From: Acidimicrobiia bacterium
GTDB taxonomy: Bacteria; Actinomycetota; Acidimicrobiia; IMCC26256; PALSA-610
Reading direction: 5' to 3'
NCBI GenBank assembly: GCA_036271555.1
Contig: DATBAK010000010.1
Location: 186,001-250,000 of the forward strand
Length of the DNA: 64,000 bases
A program made the position numbers and the translations under genes. The notes beneath the pieces are model-generated. The model did not search any database. It saw nothing but the letters and a program-made list of their open reading frames with translations, and was not told where the DNA came from. This document shows, one piece after another, positions 59,041 through 64,000 of this stretch (within the stretch, counting starts at the first letter, position 1; every line of letters starts with the position of its first letter).

Positions 59041-59421
59041 TCACGCCTCGACGAGCGCGCGGTAGGCGGCGGCGTCCATGAGCGTGTCGAGGTCACCGGG
59101 GTCGGAGAGCTCGAGGCGGAAGATCCATCCGTCGCCGTAGGGCTCCGCGTTCACGAGCTCCGGCGTGTTCACGAGCGCCTCGTTCACCGCGGTCACGGTC
59201 CCGGCGACCGGTGCGTAGATGTCCGAGACCGACTTCGTCGACTCGACCTCCGCGCAGGTCTGGTCGCGCGCCAACGTCTCGCCGACGTCGGGCAGCTGGA
59301 CGTACACGATGTCGCCGAGCGAGTCCTGGGCGAAGCTCGTGATGCCGACGACGGCGCTCGTGCCGTCGACGCGCACCCACTCGTGCTCCTTCGAGTACTT
59401 CAGATCGTCCGGGAAGTTCAC
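59041..59421 (-). CDS. gcvH: Glycine cleavage H-protein
   Basis: Lipoyl carrier of the glycine cleavage system. The 126-residue protein has YSKEHEWVRVDG near the start and the lipoylated Lys in AEVESTKSVSDIYAP. Start GTG 59421 is set by TAACTT at a 7-nt distance; TTG 59430 would lie inside the -10 box and is rejected. gcvT is downstream in the same direction, with the garA cluster between. Confidence 0.95.
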   Translation of the reverse strand: MNFPDDLKYSKEHEWVRVDGTSAVVGITSFAQDSLGDIVYVQLPDVGETLARDQTCAEVESTKSVSDIYAPVAGTVTAVNEALVNTPELVNAEPYGDGWIFRLELSDPGDLDTLMDAAAYRALVEA

Positions 59422-59428
59422 GGCGGGC

Positions 59429-59434
59429 AAGTTA
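59429..59434 (-). promoter_or_regulatory. -10 box of gcvH (leaderless)
   Basis: TAACTT on the minus strand, 7 nt before GTG 59421. Confidence 0.5.
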
Positions 59435-59441
59435 GTCGCGT

Positions 59442-59476
59442 GACCGGCCGAGCCCGCGAGCGGAGCGAGCGACCGG
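59442..59476. repeat. REP-like repeat fragment after the guanylyltransferase gene
   Basis: GACCGGCCGAGCCCGCGAGC and the following GGAGCGAGCG match the outer part of the copy at 31369. It lies five bases after the stop of the gene at 59482. Confidence 0.5.
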
Positions 59477-59481
59477 AAGCG

Positions 59482-61974
59482 CTACCTCGCGATCTCGGCG
59501 ATGCGGCCGGCCTGCACGGCGACGAGGCGACGGGCCTCGCGCTCGGTGTCGCTCTCGGCCCACACGTGCGTGATCGGCAGCTCGGGATCGGGCAGCACGA
59601 GCACCCAGCCCTCGGGCCGGATGATCTTCACGCCGTCGACGAGCAGCATGTCCTCGCCCTTCGAGCGCTCGACGATCTCGCGCATCACCGCACCCTTGGC
59701 GTCCCACGACGTCGGCACGGTCTCGTGGACGACGAAGCTCGGCGGGATCGCGCCCACGACCTCGGAGAGCGTCTCCTCGGCACCCGCGAGCAGGTCGAGG
59801 AGATGGAGCAATGTCGCGATGGCGTCGTGGGCGGGGATCACGTCGGGCCAGATGAACCCGCCGTCGGGGGACGCGGCAAAGTCGACCTCGCCGCTGCCCG
59901 CGATCTCCATGAGGTGCGCGGCCGAGAGCTTCGTCCAGACGATCGACGCGCCGTGCTGCTCGGCGAGCCGCTCGGCCTCGCGACTGACCGAGACCGGGAG
60001 CGCGAGGCGTGCGTTCTTCTTGGTGCGACACACCAGGCTCACGAGCGCGAGCAGCACGCGGTCCGACGGCAGCACCTCGCCGCGGTCGTCGATGAAGGTC
60101 GCGGTCTCGCCGTCGGCGTCGAACACCACGCCGAGGTCGCTCCCCGACGAGCGCACGAGATGCGCGAGGCGCTCCGTCCTCGGGCCGTGCTCCTCGGCGG
60201 CCTCCGCCGCATACGCCGTGCTCGCGTACGGGTTCACGGACAGGACCTCGGCGCCGATCTTCGCGAGCACGTTCGGCATGACCGACGCGGTCGCGCCGAA
60301 CGAGTAGTCGAGCACGACCTTGAAGTGGCGCGCGACGACCGCGTCGATGTTCACGCTGTCGACGAGCGCGCCCGTGTAGTACTCCATCGCACGCGGCGGG
60401 AAGACGATCTCGCCGATGTCGCCCGCGAACGCACGGCGGAAGTCTTCGCGGTAGTGCAACCGCTCGACCTTGCGCTGCGTGCCCTCGTCGATGTCGGCGC
60501 CGTGCGAGTCGAAGAAGCGGATCTCGACCGAGTCGGGATCGCCCACCGCGAGGCGGACGGTCATGCCGCCCTGTGCGCGTTCGGTGCGGACCTGGAAGCG
60601 CGTGAGGGGCACGGTCGCGAGCTCGAGGTCCATCACGTGGACCGAGGAGAGGTTGAGGCCGGCCATGATCGCCCGCTTCAACGCGCGCGCCGTGCGGCTC
60701 GTGTCGCGGCTGATCGTGACCATCGAGCCCTTCGGCAGCGACGTGCCGTACGCGAGGGCGAGGCGCACCGCGACCTCGGACGTGATGTCGACGTTCGCAA
60801 GCCCGCGCACGCCACGGCGTCCGAACAGGGTGCGCGCGCCGCGCGTCTCCCACACGATCGACGACGTGACCGCGGCGCCGGCCTCGACGCTCTTGAACGG
60901 ATAGATCTTCACGTTCGGGTTGACGGTCGCGCCCTCGCCGACGAAGCAGTCGTTGCCGATGACGACACCCTCGTCGAGGTAGACGTTGCTGCGCAGGTCG
61001 CTCGCGCGCCCGACGACCGCACCGCGCACGCGCGACGACTCGCCGACGTAGACGTGGTCGTGCACAACGGTGCGCTCGATGCTCGCGTTCGCCTTCACCA
61101 CGACGTCGCCACCGAGCACGGTGTAGGGCCGCAGCTCCGCGCCGGCCTCGACGCGCGTGTTGTCGCCGATGAGGACCGGGCCTTCGACGCGCGCGTCGGG
61201 CGAGATGTCGGACCCTTCCCCCGCCCACACGCCGTCGCGCAGCTTGAACCCGGGGATCTCGAGGTCCACGCGCTCCGAGAGCACGTCCTCGTGCGCGGCG
61301 CGGTATGCCTCGAGCGTGCCGACGTCCTCCCAATAGCCGTCGACCACGGTGCCGAGCAGCGGCAAACCCTGCTCGAGCACGGCGGGGAAGACGTCGCCCG
61401 AGAAGTCGACGACCTCGTCGGGCGGGATGAAGTCGAACACGCGCGGGTCGAGCACGTAGATGCCGGTGTTGATCGTGTCGGAGAAGACCTGGCCCCACGT
61501 CGGCTTCTCGAGGAAGCGCTCGATCGTGCCGTCTTCGTTCGTGATGACGATGCCGAACTCGACGGGGTTGGGAACCCGCTTCAACGCGATGGTCGCGAAC
61601 GCATCGCGCTCCATGTGCGCCTTGACCACCGCGGCGAGATCGATATCGGTGATGACGTCGCCCGCGATGACGAGGAACGGCTCGTCGAGCTCTTCCCGCG
61701 CGTTGCGCACGGAGCCCGCGGTGCCGAGCGGCGAGTCTTCGGTCGCGTAGCGCATGCGCACTCCGAACTCGGCGCCGTCTCCGAAGTAGTTGCGGATCTG
61801 GTTGGCGAGGAAGGCGACGGTGACGACGATGTCGTCGAAACCGTGCTCCGCGAGCAATCGGACGACGTGCCGCATCATCGGCACGTTGGCGATCGGCAGC
61901 ATCGGCTTCGGTTGGTTGCTCGTCAGCGGCCGCAGGCGGGTGCCTTCGCCGCCGGCGAGGATGACTGCCTTCAT
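59482..61974 (-). CDS. Mannose-1-phosphate guanylyltransferase-like protein fused to a degenerate phosphohexomutase domain
   Basis: An 830-residue fusion. Residues 1-235 are a nucleotidyltransferase (AVILAGGEGTRLRPLT, KPMLPIANVPM, FLVIAGDVITD); about 255-370 are left-handed beta-helix repeats; about 380-830 are phosphohexomutase-like. In the last part SRDTSRTARALKRAIMAGL is present, but where the phosphoserine T-A-S-H-N-P is expected it reads RLAVGDPDSVE, so mutase activity is probably lost. It likely makes GDP-mannose or a related NDP-sugar. ATG 61974 has GGAGGGAGG 8 nt upstream. Confidence 0.88.
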   Translation of the reverse strand: MKAVILAGGEGTRLRPLTSNQPKPMLPIANVPMMRHVVRLLAEHGFDDIVVTVAFLANQIRNYFGDGAEFGVRMRYATEDSPLGTAGSVRNAREELDEPFLVIAGDVITDIDLAAVVKAHMERDAFATIALKRVPNPVEFGIVITNEDGTIERFLEKPTWGQVFSDTINTGIYVLDPRVFDFIPPDEVVDFSGDVFPAVLEQGLPLLGTVVDGYWEDVGTLEAYRAAHEDVLSERVDLEIPGFKLRDGVWAGEGSDISPDARVEGPVLIGDNTRVEAGAELRPYTVLGGDVVVKANASIERTVVHDHVYVGESSRVRGAVVGRASDLRSNVYLDEGVVIGNDCFVGEGATVNPNVKIYPFKSVEAGAAVTSSIVWETRGARTLFGRRGVRGLANVDITSEVAVRLALAYGTSLPKGSMVTISRDTSRTARALKRAIMAGLNLSSVHVMDLELATVPLTRFQVRTERAQGGMTVRLAVGDPDSVEIRFFDSHGADIDEGTQRKVERLHYREDFRRAFAGDIGEIVFPPRAMEYYTGALVDSVNIDAVVARHFKVVLDYSFGATASVMPNVLAKIGAEVLSVNPYASTAYAAEAAEEHGPRTERLAHLVRSSGSDLGVVFDADGETATFIDDRGEVLPSDRVLLALVSLVCRTKKNARLALPVSVSREAERLAEQHGASIVWTKLSAAHLMEIAGSGEVDFAASPDGGFIWPDVIPAHDAIATLLHLLDLLAGAEETLSEVVGAIPPSFVVHETVPTSWDAKGAVMREIVERSKGEDMLLVDGVKIIRPEGWVLVLPDPELPITHVWAESDTEREARRLVAVQAGRIAEIAR

Positions 61975-62008
61975 GTGATCGCCTCCCTCCTTCGTCGCGC
62001 CGGCCGCA

Positions 62009-62644
62009 TCAGGTCGCGACCTTCGCCAGGCGCGCCGAACGCCCGTCGCGCAGCGCGAGCCTCGCGGCGGGCACGTACTTCGCGGCCGCGTAGTACCCGA
62101 GGGCGGTACCCGGGACACCGAAGCCCCAACCGCCGACGAGCAGCACCGCGTGCCAGAACCCGTCGACGTGCGCCGCGAGCAACAGCATCGGCAACGAGAA
62201 CATCACCGCGAGCGTTCCGGCCTTGCCGACCCACAACACGTCGATGCGGCGCGCGCCGGCCGCCGCGAGCGCAAGCGTCGCCGCGGCGACGACCGCTTCG
62301 CGCACGAGCACGATGACGACGAAGATCTTCACGATGCCGGGCATGTCGACCGCGAGGATCGCGACCGTCGCCGCGAGCAGCATGAGCCGGTCCGCGGTCG
62401 GGTCGAGCACCTTGCCGAGCTCGCTCCCCTGGTGCAGGTGACGCGCGAGATACCCGTCGACCCAGTCGGTCGCGCCGAGCGCCGCGAGCAACCACGCCGC
62501 GATCGCGAAGTGGTCGGTGCCGACCACCAACCAGAGGAAGAGCGGCACGCAGAGGAGCCGGACGAACGTGACGACGTTCGGAATCGTGAGGACCCTCGAC
62601 GATCCGGGGCTGAGGCGCTCCGGCTCGGACGCGGAGTCGGGCAT
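62009..62644 (-). CDS. pgsA: CDP-alcohol phosphatidyltransferase
   Basis: Integral membrane enzyme joining a CDP-lipid to an alcohol, probably making phosphatidylglycerophosphate. The 211-residue protein has the complete catalytic motif D-x2-D-G-x2-A-R-x8-G-x3-D-x3-D in DWVDGYLARHLHQGSELGKV followed by LDPTADR, and several membrane helices. The alcohol substrate is not certain. ATG 62644 is 7 nt after TACGCT. It lies 34 bp upstream of the guanylyltransferase gene and may share its transcript. Confidence 0.9.
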   Translation of the reverse strand: MPDSASEPERLSPGSSRVLTIPNVVTFVRLLCVPLFLWLVVGTDHFAIAAWLLAALGATDWVDGYLARHLHQGSELGKVLDPTADRLMLLAATVAILAVDMPGIVKIFVVIVLVREAVVAAATLALAAAGARRIDVLWVGKAGTLAVMFSLPMLLLAAHVDGFWHAVLLVGGWGFGVPGTALGYYAAAKYVPAARLALRDGRSARLAKVAT

Positions 62645-62651
62645 GGGGCGC

Positions 62652-62657
62652 AGCGTA
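62652..62657 (-). promoter_or_regulatory. -10 box of pgsA (leaderless)
   Basis: TACGCT on the minus strand, 7 nt before ATG 62644. Confidence 0.5.
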
Positions 62658-62707
62658 GTAACCGCGCGAGCGGTCGGGTCGCTTCGCGGACCGGCCGACC
62701 TGGGGCT

Positions 62708-62746
62708 GAGGCGTCAGGAGCGCCGGGCGCAGCGCGCGCCCAGAAA
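62708..62746 (-). repeat. REP-like 3' repeat, ggt copy
   Basis: On the ggt strand, TTTCTGGGCGCGCGCTGCGC starts two bases after the stop and continues to GCTCCTGACGCCTCAG. Confidence 0.6.
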
Positions 62747-62748
62747 GG

Positions 62749-64000
62749 TCAGAGGCCGAGAACTGCGCCCTCGGCACGAGGGTCGGTGGCGGCGACGTAG
62801 CCGCCCGGGATGAGCTCGATCGCGTGAGCGTGACCCATGGTGTCGTCATAGTCACGGACCGAACGCAGGTCGTGGCCGCGACGACCGAGGTCGTCGACCC
62901 AGTCGGCGTCGAACCGGGGCTCGATCGCCACCCGCCACCAGTCGGGATCGACCATCCAACGGGGGGCGCTGATCGCGGCCTGCGGGTCGGCGCCGTCGAC
63001 GACGATGCGCGTGAGCACCTGCGCGTGGGTCTGGATCTGCCCCTGCCCACCCATGCTCCCGAACACCAGCCACGGCTTGCCGTCGCGCAGGCTGAGCGTC
63101 GGGACGAGCGTGTGCATCGGCAGCTTGCGCGGCGCGATCACGTTCGCGCGTGCGCGATCGAGCGAGAACGACGCGCCGCGGTTCTGGAGATTGATGCCCC
63201 AGTCGGTGACGTGCACGCCCGAACCGATCGCGGAGAAGTTCGACTGGATCAGGCTCACGAGCAGGCCGTCGGCATCGGACGCGCACATGTACGCGGTGCC
63301 GCCATCGGGACCGGGCTGGCGCGGCAGGGTCGCGGCACGCCGCGGATCGATCTCACCGCGGCGCTTCGCGGTCCATTCGTCGGAGAGGAGCGACGCGGGG
63401 TCGATCGTCATCGCGTCGGGATCGGTCACGAACTCGTCGCGATCGACGAGCGCGAGCTTCACGGCCTCGATGATGAGGTGCTGACGGTCGGCACCGTCGA
63501 CGCCGAGGTCGCAGCCGTCGAGGATGCGCAGCGTTTCGAGGGCGTTGACGCCCTGCGTCGGTGGCGGGAGCTCGTAGACGTCGACGCCGCGAAAGTCGAC
63601 GTGCAACGGATCGACCCACGCGCTCTGGTGCGCGGCGACGTCGTCGGCGGTCATGAGTCCACCGTGCGCCTGCAACGTCTCCGCGATCGCGGCCCCGATC
63701 GGACCGCCGTAGTACGCCGCGGGGCCGTCGTCGCGCAGCGCCGCGATCGTGCGCGCGAGGGCGGGCTGCACGAGCGTTCCGTTCTCCTCCGCGGCGCGAT
63801 AGCAGGCGTGGAAGGCATCGAACGTGCCCGTGAAGCGAGGCTCACGACCGAAGTACTCGTACATCGCGTGACAGCCGGCGAACGTGTTCGCGCCGCGACG
63901 CGTGAGCGGGAAGCCTTCGGCCGCGTAGCGCAGCGCGGGCTCGCACAGCTGCGCGAACGGGCGCGTGCCGAAGCGCTCGAGCAGGTCGAACCATCCGTGG
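62749..64000 (-). CDS. ggt: Gamma-glutamyltransferase, 5' end outside the window
   Basis: Transfers or hydrolyses gamma-glutamyl groups, for example from glutathione or mycothiol-related compounds; usually secreted and self-cleaved. The 417 residues present include the mid-part (HGWFDLLERFGTRPFAQLC at the edge), the catalytic Thr in PDGGTAYMCASDADG where cleavage would occur, and GSMGGQGQIQTHAQVL in the small subunit. The frame stays open to position 64000, so the N-terminus with any signal peptide lies outside. GNxxT-type context and length fit the family. Confidence 0.92.
   Translation of the reverse strand, partial: HGWFDLLERFGTRPFAQLCEPALRYAAEGFPLTRRGANTFAGCHAMYEYFGREPRFTGTFDAFHACYRAAEENGTLVQPALARTIAALRDDGPAAYYGGPIGAAIAETLQAHGGLMTADDVAAHQSAWVDPLHVDFRGVDVYELPPPTQGVNALETLRILDGCDLGVDGADRQHLIIEAVKLALVDRDEFVTDPDAMTIDPASLLSDEWTAKRRGEIDPRRAATLPRQPGPDGGTAYMCASDADGLLVSLIQSNFSAIGSGVHVTDWGINLQNRGASFSLDRARANVIAPRKLPMHTLVPTLSLRDGKPWLVFGSMGGQGQIQTHAQVLTRIVVDGADPQAAISAPRWMVDPDWWRVAIEPRFDADWVDDLGRRGHDLRSVRDYDDTMGHAHAIELIPGGYVAATDPRAEGAVLGL

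Noticed and set aside
59383-62316. Plus-strand open frame of 977 codons opposite the guanylyltransferase and pgsA genes
   Set aside because: It is antisense to the clear NDP-sugar transferase and CDP-alcohol transferase frames and shows no motif.
1-64000. CRISPR array, tRNA, rRNA, transposase, integrase or prophage genes
   Set aside because: No regular direct-repeat array, cloverleaf, rRNA-like block or mobile-element gene was seen on either strand. The HNH protein is of the DUF222 type, not a phage nuclease set.

Overview
The window comes from a high-GC actinobacterium. The Pup-proteasome locus, the gcvH-garA-merR-DUF151-merR cluster and a MarP-like protease all point to Actinobacteria. Several genes that look typical of deep-branching, non-mycobacterial lineages suggest an Acidimicrobiia-like organism; this last step is inference. 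The window is ordinary chromosome: there is no IS element, prophage, CRISPR array, tRNA or rRNA. Coding density is very high, and most neighbouring genes overlap by 4 bp (ATGA or GTGA).

Layout. 1-8.3 kb: a nitrilase-like fragment, then pentose-phosphate genes (zwf; FIST protein, tkt, tal, DUF427) with a mug-type DNA glycosylase between them. 8.3-11.8 kb: an amino-sugar operon (GH84 glycosidase, GT2, nagA). 11.8-20.6 kb: an acyl-CoA synthetase, a methyltransferase, a LexA-box-controlled DUF222-HNH gene, an ADP-forming acyl-CoA synthetase, a PBP4-type peptidase (dacB) and small membrane proteins. 20.7-23.8 kb: a tRNA-modification run (a ubiquitin-like sulfur carrier, TtuA-like thiolase, TrmI) ending in a MarP-like protease. 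23.9-34.5 kb: the pupylation-proteasome locus (ferredoxin, ARC ATPase, dop, pup, prcB, prcA, pafA, DUF3866, pafB, pafC). 34.5-41.7 kb: secretion and RNA genes (lepB, tatA, tatC, Ski2-like helicase). 41.7-49.7 kb: a duplicated ThyX-like protein, a candidate non-coding RNA, DUF4193, lnt, GNAT, an M3 peptidase and small proteins. 49.7-54.2 kb: an ECF sigma factor with a probable anti-sigma factor, a DinB protein and a hydrolase. 54.3-59.4 kb: the glycine-cleavage/GarA cluster. 59.5-64 kb: a mannose-1-phosphate guanylyltransferase fused to a degenerate mutase domain, a CDP-alcohol phosphatidyltransferase, and a gamma-glutamyltransferase cut by the right edge.

Three recurring features stand out. 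(1) An 86-bp repeat sits exactly in ATGA stop/start overlaps, twice in tandem between tkt and tal and once between DUF3866 and pafB. Each copy is an open mini-ORF that begins in one ATGA and ends in the next, and it carries a Shine-Dalgarno-like motif for the downstream gene. (2) About sixteen genes have a TAnnnT -10 box only 6-9 nt before the start codon, so leaderless transcription looks common. (3) A REP-like repeat follows many stop codons directly. The proteasome genes work as a unit: Dop and PafA process and attach Pup, ARC unfolds pupylated proteins into PrcAB, and PafBC is the linked WYL-domain DNA-damage regulator.
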